A DNA stretch of 64,000 nucleotides, taken from NCBI RefSeq assembly GCF_018785315.1, contig NZ_WQPN01000033.1:62001-126000 (forward strand). The letters run 5' to 3'. This DNA is from Clostridium sp. MCC353 (GTDB lineage: Bacteria > Bacillota > Clostridia > Lachnospirales > Lachnospiraceae). The position numbers and the translations under genes were made by a program. Positions 42,781 through 51,039 of the stretch are shown piece by piece (within the stretch, counting starts at the first letter, position 1; every line of letters starts with the position of its first letter). The notes below the pieces were generated by a model. The model had not been told where the DNA came from. It did not search any database and saw nothing but the letters and a program-made list of their open reading frames with translations.

Positions 42781-43602
42781 ATGGGACTGATCAATTATGA
42801 TTTTTACTCAGCAGTCTTAAACTGCGCAACCAGAATTACCGTCACCCTTCCCGATATCAGCAGAGGGCCTCTCCGGGGAAAAAGCCTGGATGAAATCTAC
42901 AAACCGGGACGGAAGTTTCCCACCCTCTATCTCTGCCACGGAGGAACCGGAGATTCCACAACCTGGTACAGGAACACACAGCTGGAATTATTTTTAAATG
43001 AGAAAAATATGATGTCCGTGTCCATCGACGCGCCGGAGACATTTTACTGCGATATGAAATACGGACGGCCCTATTTCACCTATCTGACCGAAGAGATTCC
43101 AAGGCTCGTCCAGACCCTTTTTCCTTCCTCCCCATTGAGAAAAGACAATTTCATCATGGGCTTTTCCATGGGCGCCCACGGAGCTATGAAAGCCGCTCTG
43201 CGCTGCCCTGAAAAATTCGCCGCGGTCATGTCCGTCTCAGGGGCCAAAGACCAGGTTAAAATGCGGGAACTGGCGGAACAGCGGGGCATCAAAGCCAGCT
43301 TCAACGTAATCGACGCGGCCTTCGGCCCCAAAGATGAGGTGAGGGGAAGCGAAAATGACCTGATCTGGCTGGCCGAACAGCTTTCCCACTCCAGCACCGA
43401 GCCGCCTATGATCTTCACCGCCTGCGGAACCGAGGATTACGGCCTGCCGCTGTGCACAGAATTCCACGAATATCTGGACAGTCTGGGGCTTAAAAATAAG
43501 TTTATTACACAGCCGGGCATTCATGATTATTACTTCGCCAACAAAATATTGAAGCTGACTTTGGATGAATTGTTTGAGGTGGAAAATCCGTTGGGAAATT
43601 GA
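42781..43602 (+). CDS. Esterase D / tributyrin-esterase-like hydrolase
   Basis: Cytoplasmic serine esterase of 273 aa. The oxyanion loop is LCHGGTGDSTTW (51-62), nucleophile S129 in GFSMGAHG, an acid in CGTEDYG and the late His in PGIHDYYF. It resembles acetyl-esterase/tributyrin-esterase (EstA, FrmB-like) proteins. AGGAGG precedes ATG 42781; an earlier in-frame ATG at 42757 has no ribosome binding site. It is transcribed away from the other esterase under an identical sigma-54 promoter. Substrate unknown; short-chain acyl esters are usual for the family. Confidence 0.88.
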   Translation: MGLINYDFYSAVLNCATRITVTLPDISRGPLRGKSLDEIYKPGRKFPTLYLCHGGTGDSTTWYRNTQLELFLNEKNMMSVSIDAPETFYCDMKYGRPYFTYLTEEIPRLVQTLFPSSPLRKDNFIMGFSMGAHGAMKAALRCPEKFAAVMSVSGAKDQVKMRELAEQRGIKASFNVIDAAFGPKDEVRGSENDLIWLAEQLSHSSTEPPMIFTACGTEDYGLPLCTEFHEYLDSLGLKNKFITQPGIHDYYFANKILKLTLDELFEVENPLGN

Positions 43603-43622
43603 GGTTTTAAGGAGAAAGTTAT

Positions 43623-43844
43623 GCAGAAAAGCGGGGAGGGTAGTCCGATGCCCCTGAACGGCAAACTCCTCATGACTTCACCGTTCAGGGGCATCTCAGA
43701 AACTGATTCGGTTTTCAGTTTCTGTCCGCCTTCTTTGATGATGAAAGCCTAAGTTCAACTAAACGGTTTCCACACGAACCCTGTATGGTTTGTTTCCCTC
43801 GTTCCGGTCCCCGGACTTCGTCCCCGCCCTCCCTGCTTTTCTGC
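43623..43844. repeat. 222-bp inverted-repeat element with nested hairpins
   Basis: Outer 18-bp arms (43623-43640 and 43827-43844) differ at one position and begin or end with GCAGAAAAGC. Inside are two perfect hairpins: a 15-bp stem at 43647-43661/43681-43695 and a 10-bp stem at 43697-43706/43715-43724. No protein is encoded. The first hairpins may also terminate the esterase gene. A smaller palindrome with the same GCAGAAAAGCGG end lies at 45263. The remaining 43845-44103 is AT-rich without a visible gene. Confidence 0.78.
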
Positions 43845-44103
43845 TGGTTTTCTCATAAACAAGAAATTAAAAACAATTTTGAGAATTGTAGACAAATTTA
43901 ACATTGAGCGTGACGCTAACTTAAAGCAAAAAATGGTTGTTTTTTCTTCTATCAATTGCTATACTTACTGTACATATTCTCGGACGTTTATTCTAATTCC
44001 GTCTGGAATCAATAGGCAGAATCCTGCCGTAATTCCCATTTTATTTATGAAATAAAAGAGTCTTTAGATACCGTAAATTTGATAAGATATGAAAGAAATT
44101 TAA

Positions 44104-44144
44104 TTGTATTGTTCTCCCTGCTTCTGGTATAATGAATATACCAG
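44104..44144 (+). promoter_or_regulatory. Promoter with overlapping palindrome before the Rpn gene
   Basis: TTGTAT (44104-44109), 18 bp, TATAAT (44128-44133). A perfect inverted repeat CTGGTATA-N5-TATACCAG (44124-44144) covers the -10 box and could be an operator. Confidence 0.65.
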
Positions 44145-44190
44145 AAATATTTCTTTTATATCTTATCCTCCAAAATGAAAGGAAAAGGAT

Positions 44191-45225
44191 ATGAAAGAAA
44201 AGAAAAACAGTACAATCAGGGAAATCCACGACCAGGGAGCCAAGGCGGTGTTCGAAGATCCTATTTTATGCGCCGAATTTCTTCGGGATTACGTAAATCT
44301 GGATATTTTAAAAGATATTTCTCCAGACCAGATTACGAATATCTCCGAACGATTCGTGTCCCTGTGGGATGAAGAACGCAATTCTGATACAGTGAATAGG
44401 ATTGAACTCAGAGATGGGAGCATGCTGTATTTTATTGCTCTGATCGAACATCAATCCTCGGTATCATTTGAGATGTGTATGAAACTCCTTCGTTATATGG
44501 TGATGATCTGGAACGATTATGAAAAAGAGATGGAGAAGCTTTCGGAGGGGGTAACAAAAACCAGAGATTTTAAGTACCCGCCGATTCTGCCCATTGTGTA
44601 TTACGAAGGAACCGGCATTTGGACGGCGGCAAAGAGGTTTTCCGAGCGGATTTATCTTGCGGATGTATTTAAAGATTATATCCCTGATTTTGTATATGAA
44701 GTGGTACGGCTGCACGATTACACCAATAAAGATATCATTAATTTCGGCGATGAATTGTCTCTGATCATGCTGATTAACAAACTGCGTAATTCAGAAGATT
44801 TTAAGAATCTGGATGGAATTCCGCCCGAGTATTTCGAACATTTGGAAACTCATACTCCGGATTATCTGCTGAAACTGATCAGCACAATTGTGGCGGCATT
44901 TCTGCACCGGCTTAATGTGCCAAAAGACGAAGTAGCTGAATTTACTGATATGATTAAAGAAAGGCGGATCAGTATGTTGTTTGATAGTTTTGAAGCTTAT
45001 GATGTTCAGGAAACCAGAAGGCTGAGCCGTGAAGAAGGAAGGCTGGAAGGAACGCGGGCATGCTTAATTAAGTTTTTACAGAAACTTGGTGAACTTCCAG
45101 AAGAACTAACTTTACGGATTGAAGGCGAGAAGGATATGAATGTTTTAATGAACTGGCTACTACTGGCTGGCGATGCAAAAACTATTGATGAATTTGAACA
45201 CCTGTTATCCAAAGAAAAAGTATAA
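44191..45225 (+). CDS. Rpn-family recombination-promoting nuclease / putative transposase
   Basis: Member of the Rpn (PD-(D/E)XK nuclease / transposase_31-like) family, 344 aa. The nuclease core around residues 66-95 has TVNRIELRDGSMLYFIALIEHQSSV, with E86 and Q88 in the EHQ motif that replaces EXK in this family. The C-terminal region has a charged linker (RRLSREEGRLEGTRA) and a helical tail. Rpn proteins cut DNA and promote RecA-independent recombination; they are multi-copy and spread horizontally. The gene is flanked by GCAGAAAAG-ended palindromes and lies between genes of the sigma-54 regulon. AAGGA precedes ATG 44191. No sigma-54 site is present. Confidence 0.87.
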   Translation: MKEKKNSTIREIHDQGAKAVFEDPILCAEFLRDYVNLDILKDISPDQITNISERFVSLWDEERNSDTVNRIELRDGSMLYFIALIEHQSSVSFEMCMKLLRYMVMIWNDYEKEMEKLSEGVTKTRDFKYPPILPIVYYEGTGIWTAAKRFSERIYLADVFKDYIPDFVYEVVRLHDYTNKDIINFGDELSLIMLINKLRNSEDFKNLDGIPPEYFEHLETHTPDYLLKLISTIVAAFLHRLNVPKDEVAEFTDMIKERRISMLFDSFEAYDVQETRRLSREEGRLEGTRACLIKFLQKLGELPEELTLRIEGEKDMNVLMNWLLLAGDAKTIDEFEHLLSKEKV

Positions 45226-45262
45226 AGTTTTATGTCCTCTGAAACTTAATATTAAACCACCA

Positions 45263-45333
45263 GCAGAAAAGCGGACCGGGGAAGGGGCCTTCCGATTTTG
45301 GCCTCCTGACGGTTCCCCGGTCCACTTTTCTGC
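45263..45333. repeat. GCAGAAAAG-ended palindrome after the Rpn gene
   Basis: 21-bp arms (45263-45283 and 45313-45333) pair with one mismatch around a GGCC-rich loop. Its ends match those of the element at 43623. It may serve as a two-way terminator between the Rpn gene and the leftward hydrolase gene, although no long T run follows. Confidence 0.72.
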
Positions 45334-45367
45334 GTAACTCCCGCAAAAAGCAAAAATTTCTTCCTTT

Positions 45368-48300
45368 TTATACCCCTTCCCTGCTAGGCACCTTCTTTTC
45401 CTGGAGCGCGCTCACAGGCGCCAGCACAGCCATATCCTTATCAGGATAATACTCCATACCGATGTCCGTCCCGGCCAGCTTATCCGGCGTGAAATACCTC
45501 TTTCCGTTAATTTCCGTTTCACCGGAAATTTCTATTTGAAATCTTTCTTTCACATATTCCGATGAAACCAGTATCCTGCCCTGGCCGTCTTTCACTGCCG
45601 GAGCATAATCCATTTTACGGTCTTTGTAGTCTTCCACAATATCAAAACTTCCCGGAACCATCACGCTCTTTTTTACCACCGGGCCATTTTTCAGATTCCG
45701 GTCGAAAAAGAACCTTATTGCATTTGTGATCTCCGGCTTCATCCCATATTCGCCATTGGTATTGCTGAACATAAAACAGTCCGCGCCGTAGCGGTTGCAC
45801 GTCTCGAAAGTCCGGTAAGTCTGACGGTTGGGAATATCCACCCGGGTCATACCCAGGCCGGCGTATAAAACCATGGGCGGACAGTCCGGGCCGATATAAT
45901 TGACCGGGCTGGCGCCTCTGGCGCGTCTCAGCATTTCGTCCATCTCAGGGTCAGAACCCTCTTTACCGCTCTCCAGATAATCCCTGAGCACCTTCACCCC
46001 TTTTCCTTCACCGGCAAATCCGATCACCTGGGCCAGGGGGGAAAATGGGCCGTCCGTATTTTTAAACTTCTGAAGCTTTACCTCTTCTCCGGCATGGGAG
46101 TATTCGTCCAGCAGGTCCTTTCCCATATAGAGCAGGTCCGACCAGCCAAATCCCACTGCCGCCGCCTGTACCCGGCTGGAAATGCCTTCATTTCCGGCCA
46201 CATTTCCTTCCAGTTCCGGAACCGAACCGGCGGCGGCCAGCATGAGAGCTGAATTTCCGCCCAAAGACTGCCCGTAACACCCGATCCGGTCCGGATCGAT
46301 CCCCAGCTCCTGTGCATGAGCCCGGATGTAACGGATATTCGCCTTGATATCGTAAATGTAATCCGGGAAACAGTTGGGCGGATAAGGCCGCAGATCGATT
46401 CCTATCACCGTGTAGCCATTTTGGGTGAATTCCATGACCTGGGGGCGTATCATGGACGGAGTTGCGCTGTATCCGTGTATGTATACAATGCAGGGCGCAT
46501 TTTCACTGCCGTCGAAAGAGCGGAACACTTCCATATACAAAGTTTTGGAATCCGGGACATACAGGACTTCTTCCCTGGGGCTTACCGGTACCCGGTCCAA
46601 AAACAGGCTGCGTTTGGCCGGAAACAGAGAAACCGCCTTGTCTCCTCCCCGGTAATCCTGGAGAATGCCGTCCATAACCGGATACCCCTCCTGACGGAAC
46701 GTGAATCCGGCTTTAAAATAAGCGGCCCCGTCCTTCATCTTATATTCCATTTCAGGCGAATCCGACTGGAATTTGTGCCAAATGCCTCCGCAGTAAAGGT
46801 ACGTATGGTTCTTAAAAAAGTACAGCGAACCCGGACCTTCCTCTTCTCCCATCTTCACAATGCCATTGTAAACATTTTCCGTGTGCTCCACAAATGGTAT
46901 CCGCACAAATGAAGCCAGTTCCCCACCCTGGCACAGCCTGATTTCAGGCAGATTTGCCGGGTCATACATGTTGTGCTGGAAACACTGGCTGTTGGCGCAG
47001 GTGACGGTGATTCTGATCCGGCTGCCCTTTTGGAATACATAGGAAACCGGCTCAATGTGAAACTGCAGATGCACCGGCTGATCCATGCCTTCCTCCAAAC
47101 AGGCCTCCATATCTGCCCGCATACAGGGATGATAATGAGCTCCGCACTCATTCCAGGCCTTTCTCGGCAGGCTGGTTCTGTGGGACGCCCTCTGGCAGCC
47201 AAATGACACATATTTCGACGTACCGTCTGCCAGCACTTCTTCCAGATAGACGATGAAATCCGCGTCGTTCTGGGTGCATGTCACCCACAGATCCACGCTG
47301 GTTACGCCTGTCATTTCATTCTCATACATTTTAAAGAGGGGGGCGCTGGTGAAAGTCAGCCCTTTTTTGTCCACCCCTTCCGTCATATCCCCATCCCAGG
47401 TCAAATGCATCCGGTCCATGGTGCTGCCTTCTCCATCGTCAAACACCTGGATGGATGGATCCACCCGGTACTGTGCAAATGAAGTTTCCTCCGGCTTTTT
47501 CTGAACCAGACTGCCGTCATTGACGGAATTTACGGTATCCGATTTCTTTCCAGACAAGTAAAGGGTCATGGGCCGGACCGTTTCCAAAGGCCAGGTATCG
47601 CTGCACCTCCAGTGCTCCCCCGGCTTCGCCTGCTGGGTGTAGTAGATGAAAGGCGGTTTCTGGAAATATCCGTTGTCTTTTCCCTTTAACACCGCGTCAA
47701 ACCATTTTAAATGTTCCGCTTTAAAGTCGAACTCCCCTTCCGGAAATCCTTTGGTCCCCCGCCTGCTCTCCCGGTGGTCCCAGGGCCCTATGATAATGCT
47801 GCCGCCCCATTCTTTTGCCGCCATAAGCTGCCCAAATGCCCCCGATTCTATGAAACCCGCAAACTGGTGCACTTTGATCCCGCTGTTTTTGAACACCTCC
47901 AAATCCGTGTCCGGCGGAATGGTAAGATTGGTCTGTTCCCCGCCCAGATTGGGATTTGAATCATCCCGGCACATGTCTTCTAACAAAAGCCAGCCCATAA
48001 ACGCATGGTTTTTTCCATACTGCCCCGTCTCATACGCCTCATAGGCCATAGTTCCGTCCGAATCCTCATCCACCGGAACCACGGTCTTTAACAGTTCTTC
48101 TTTCGATAATTTCTCTTTCGGCACATGGCTTCCCGACTGATTTTTTCTTCTTGGAAGAGCCGAAACCCCGTTAGGGTAATCCTGGTAATAAAAATCCGGA
48201 TTGGCAACCACGGGGGTGATAGCTTTCAGCGCCTTTCCCGGAGCCGGTTTCGCCACAGCCGAGGCGAACTGGATCAGCCCCCGGTTGGATCCCCCGTAGG

Positions 48301-48703
48301 CAGCCACCTTTCCGTCGCTCCATTCCTGGGCTTCAATCCAGTTTAAAATGCAGGTAACATCCTGGCGGTTGTCGATGCTGCAAAAGCTGTCATTAGTGCC
48401 ATAGGATGCGCCGCAGCCCCGCATTTCCGCCACCACTCCCACATATCCGTAAGGAACGCAGTGGTGGATGATATCCGGCCCGCTGGCATCCGTAATATCT
48501 CCATATCTCCCGCCTCTCGAAATCAGCAGAATCGCCGGAAATGGCCCCGGCGCCGGCGTACCGTCTTCCTCAACAGGACGGATGACGTCCACAGCCAGTC
48601 TGGTATTGTCAAAACCGGGAACATATAAGGAAAATTTCTGATAGGATGGATAAATGGGTTCTCCAAATCCTGAGTATTGGCCCGGCAACGTATTTCTTTG
48701 CAT
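45368..48703 (-). CDS. Giant double hydrolase: CocE/NonD-type plus second alpha/beta hydrolase domain
   Basis: A 1111-aa protein without signal peptide. Residues 1-350 are a CocE/NonD (X-Pro dipeptidyl-peptidase-like) hydrolase, with nucleophile S139 in YGGSNRGL and the catalytic His in GPWDHRE. Residues about 355-610 form the jelly-roll domain usual for this family. From about 705 a second alpha/beta hydrolase begins (APCIVYIHGY) with S813 in GQSLGGN; the segment expected to hold its catalytic His reads NGEYGMKPE, so activity there is doubtful. The last 90 residues resemble a copper-amine-oxidase-N/stalk module. AAGGGGGA precedes the start and a sigma-54 promoter lies at 48751. Substrate unknown. 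Confidence 0.85.
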   Translation of the reverse strand: MQRNTLPGQYSGFGEPIYPSYQKFSLYVPGFDNTRLAVDVIRPVEEDGTPAPGPFPAILLISRGGRYGDITDASGPDIIHHCVPYGYVGVVAEMRGCGASYGTNDSFCSIDNRQDVTCILNWIEAQEWSDGKVAAYGGSNRGLIQFASAVAKPAPGKALKAITPVVANPDFYYQDYPNGVSALPRRKNQSGSHVPKEKLSKEELLKTVVPVDEDSDGTMAYEAYETGQYGKNHAFMGWLLLEDMCRDDSNPNLGGEQTNLTIPPDTDLEVFKNSGIKVHQFAGFIESGAFGQLMAAKEWGGSIIIGPWDHRESRRGTKGFPEGEFDFKAEHLKWFDAVLKGKDNGYFQKPPFIYYTQQAKPGEHWRCSDTWPLETVRPMTLYLSGKKSDTVNSVNDGSLVQKKPEETSFAQYRVDPSIQVFDDGEGSTMDRMHLTWDGDMTEGVDKKGLTFTSAPLFKMYENEMTGVTSVDLWVTCTQNDADFIVYLEEVLADGTSKYVSFGCQRASHRTSLPRKAWNECGAHYHPCMRADMEACLEEGMDQPVHLQFHIEPVSYVFQKGSRIRITVTCANSQCFQHNMYDPANLPEIRLCQGGELASFVRIPFVEHTENVYNGIVKMGEEEGPGSLYFFKNHTYLYCGGIWHKFQSDSPEMEYKMKDGAAYFKAGFTFRQEGYPVMDGILQDYRGGDKAVSLFPAKRSLFLDRVPVSPREEVLYVPDSKTLYMEVFRSFDGSENAPCIVYIHGYSATPSMIRPQVMEFTQNGYTVIGIDLRPYPPNCFPDYIYDIKANIRYIRAHAQELGIDPDRIGCYGQSLGGNSALMLAAAGSVPELEGNVAGNEGISSRVQAAAVGFGWSDLLYMGKDLLDEYSHAGEEVKLQKFKNTDGPFSPLAQVIGFAGEGKGVKVLRDYLESGKEGSDPEMDEMLRRARGASPVNYIGPDCPPMVLYAGLGMTRVDIPNRQTYRTFETCNRYGADCFMFSNTNGEYGMKPEITNAIRFFFDRNLKNGPVVKKSVMVPGSFDIVEDYKDRKMDYAPAVKDGQGRILVSSEYVKERFQIEISGETEINGKRYFTPDKLAGTDIGMEYYPDKDMAVLAPVSALQEKKVPSREGV

Positions 48704-48750
48704 AACAGGTCCCCCTTTTCATTTCATTTAGTCTTTCCCTGTTATTTTTA

Positions 48751-48769
48751 TAAGCAAGAAACGTTCCAA
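48751..48769 (-). promoter_or_regulatory. Sigma-54 promoter of the double hydrolase gene
   Basis: Minus-strand TTGGAACGTTTCTTGCTTA keeps GG and GC at the 14-nt span. It lies between the stop codon of the activator gene and the hydrolase start. Confidence 0.84.
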
Positions 48770-48780
48770 TTTTTTTATTC

Positions 48781-50862
48781 TCAATACCGTTCTTCGATCC
48801 CAAATTTCTTCATCCGCCTCCACAAGCTGGTTTTGCTGATCCCCATCAGTTCGGCCGCCACATCCCGCCTTCCTTTCGCCTGGTTCAGGGCTTCTAAAAG
48901 GCGCTGTTTTTCTTCGCTGTCTCCGGCTTTCGCAAGCAAAGTCCGCCGTTTTTCTCTTTCCTCACCGTCCGTTTGTTCCCTCCGGACAGGTTCCCGGCCC
49001 TTTTCTTTCCGGCTTCCGGTTTCCAGTCCCTCTTCTTTGCGTTTGGCTGTATCCGTGTGACTGCTCCCGCTGCTGTCTGCCTGTTCCAGATCAGAACCGA
49101 TCACTTCAAAGTAGCTGTCATTTAACTGCTGTATCACAAATCCCCTTTCTACAGTCCGTTTATTGGAAATGATGACCAGGCGTTCGCAGAAATTCCGAAG
49201 CTGCCTCACATTTCCCCTCCAGGGATAGTGGACCATCACATCCATCGCCTCCCGGCTCACCTCGATCTGCTTCTTGTTCAGCTCCCCAAAATGCTGGATA
49301 AAACGGTCCGTCAAGATCTCTATATCCCCCTCCCGCTCCCTGAGAGGCGGAATTTTTAACATCAGCACATTCAATCGGTAATACAAATCCACCCGGAATT
49401 TTCCCTCTTCCACCAGCTTTTTCAAATTCTTATTGGATGCGGCCACAATTCGAACGTCCACCGGAATCACCCGGTCATCCCCGATTCTGGAAATCACCCG
49501 TTCCTCCAATACCCTTAAAAGCCTGACCTGCCCCATGAGATCCATTTCCGATATTTCATCCAGGAAAATGGTACCCTTATGGGCCAGCTCCATCAAGCCC
49601 TTCTTTCCGTTCTTAGACGCCCCGGTAAATGCACCGCCCACATATCCGAACAGCTCGCTCTCCAGCAGGTTATTGGGCAGGGCGCCGCAGTTTACCGCCA
49701 CAAAGGGCCCGTTTTTCCTGGAACTCTGGTTATGGATGCTCTGGGCAAACAGTTCCTTTCCCGTCCCGCTTTCCCCATAGATCAGCACATTGGAACTGTG
49801 TTTGGCAAACTCCCTGGCATAGGATTTGGCCTGTTCCATGCTCTGGGACTGGCCGATGATATCGTCAAAGCTGTATTTCGCCACCAGTCCTTTGTTGTAA
49901 AATTCCGCCTTGATCTTCTGTTCCACCCGCTCAATCTGTCTCAGCTCTTCAAAATGAAGGGCTGCGCCGCTGACCGTACCCTTTGAATAAACGGGAAAGC
50001 TGTTCATAACCAGAATCCGGTTGTCAAATTCCACCAGTTCCCCATAAAATCCAGTGGCCGTGTCCACCACTTTCTGCACCAAACCGGGCTCCAGGCTGGG
50101 AATGAACTCATAAATGCTCTTTCCGATAATGTCATTCAGATCACGCTTAAAGTACCGCTTCAACTGTCCGTTTCCCTGCCGTATAATTCCCTCCCGGTCC
50201 ATGGAAATGACCGCGTTAAAACTGTTGTCCAATATATTCCGAATCTCGTCATTTTTCTCCTGAAGCTGTTTTCTGGACTGGGCCAGAATATCCGCCATCA
50301 CAAAATTATCATGCAGGGTCTGGTTCTCAGATATCACCTGATAATAAGAATTGATTCCCAGCCTCCTCATCGCCGCATTGTGCTTATTTCCGCAGATCAC
50401 CAGGTCAAAGCCTCTGGCAAGTTCGATCATCTCCTCATCCACATCACGGCTTCTGAAACACACATTTGTAAATTCCGCATTGAACAATTCATCCAGAATT
50501 TCCATATTCAAGGGCAGTTTATAACTGGATATGAGCAGCACTTTTCTCCGTTCCGCCCCGAAAAATCCAGGATTTTCCTTCCTGTATCCGCAGAGAATTG
50601 CAATGGTTGTTTCAAATGAAAATTTCAGAGGCATAACATAGGCGCGTTTTGCCATTCCGCTGAGCCTGCTGGACCAGCTTCCCCTGCACAGAATGATATC
50701 CACGCCCATATCTTCCCACTGGCTGATGTAAGCTTTCATTTCTTCATCGGACGCATCCCTGGAAATGTGGAAAAGGATCACTTCTACGCCTATTTCCTCA
50801 GCTAATTTATAAACTGGTTCTTCCAGATAGTCCTCCGTCAGCATATATAATATTTTTGTCAT
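48781..50862 (-). CDS. Sigma-54-dependent activator with PrpR_N sensor domain
   Basis: Enhancer-binding protein of 693 aa. Residues 1-195 match the PrpR N-terminal sensor fold (two Rossmann-like halves, e.g. VDIILCRGSWSSRL), residues about 203-310 a PAS domain, and 330-570 the AAA+ domain: Walker A GESGTGKE (363-370), the sigma-54 contact loop GAFTGA (410-415) and Walker B TIFLDE (431-436). After a charged low-complexity linker the C terminus has a Fis-type helix-turn-helix (GRRDVAAELMGISKTSLWRRMKKFG). It should sense a small molecule and activate the nearby sigma-54 promoters. Its own promoter is sigma-70-like with an embedded TTTCAC/GTGAAA site. Confidence 0.94.
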   Translation of the reverse strand: MTKILYMLTEDYLEEPVYKLAEEIGVEVILFHISRDASDEEMKAYISQWEDMGVDIILCRGSWSSRLSGMAKRAYVMPLKFSFETTIAILCGYRKENPGFFGAERRKVLLISSYKLPLNMEILDELFNAEFTNVCFRSRDVDEEMIELARGFDLVICGNKHNAAMRRLGINSYYQVISENQTLHDNFVMADILAQSRKQLQEKNDEIRNILDNSFNAVISMDREGIIRQGNGQLKRYFKRDLNDIIGKSIYEFIPSLEPGLVQKVVDTATGFYGELVEFDNRILVMNSFPVYSKGTVSGAALHFEELRQIERVEQKIKAEFYNKGLVAKYSFDDIIGQSQSMEQAKSYAREFAKHSSNVLIYGESGTGKELFAQSIHNQSSRKNGPFVAVNCGALPNNLLESELFGYVGGAFTGASKNGKKGLMELAHKGTIFLDEISEMDLMGQVRLLRVLEERVISRIGDDRVIPVDVRIVAASNKNLKKLVEEGKFRVDLYYRLNVLMLKIPPLREREGDIEILTDRFIQHFGELNKKQIEVSREAMDVMVHYPWRGNVRQLRNFCERLVIISNKRTVERGFVIQQLNDSYFEVIGSDLEQADSSGSSHTDTAKRKEEGLETGSRKEKGREPVRREQTDGEEREKRRTLLAKAGDSEEKQRLLEALNQAKGRRDVAAELMGISKTSLWRRMKKFGIEERY

Positions 50863-50903
50863 CTGCCCCTCGCCCCGTTCCCCTCTTTTGATTTATTAGT
50901 TCA

Positions 50904-50944
50904 ATCATAAACATGTTTTTTTTCACTGTCAATCAAATGTGAAA
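50904..50944 (-). promoter_or_regulatory. Promoter and operator of the sigma-54 activator gene
   Basis: On the minus strand TTGACA (50927-50932), 17 bp, TATGAT (50904-50909) form a strong sigma-70-type promoter. TTTCAC-N12-GTGAAA (50921-50944) lies over the -35 box, so binding there would block transcription. The motif resembles the site upstream of the transporter operon. Confidence 0.75.
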
Positions 50945-50989
50945 TCTATCATCCATTTCATATTGCAGTATTTTTCCTGAAAACAGCAC

Positions 50990-51036
50990 AAAAGGTGAAA
51001 CACTCATTTCTCATTCGAAATAAATGTTTCACCTTT
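50990..51036 (-). terminator. Hairpin after the class-C hydrolase gene
   Basis: AAAGGTGAAACA (50991-51002) pairs perfectly with TGTTTCACCTTT (51025-51036), with a further ATTTC/GAAAT pairing inside. TTTTG follows on the minus strand. The arms contain the GTGAAA/TTTCAC words and may also bind the activator. Confidence 0.6.
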
Positions 51037-51039
51037 CCT

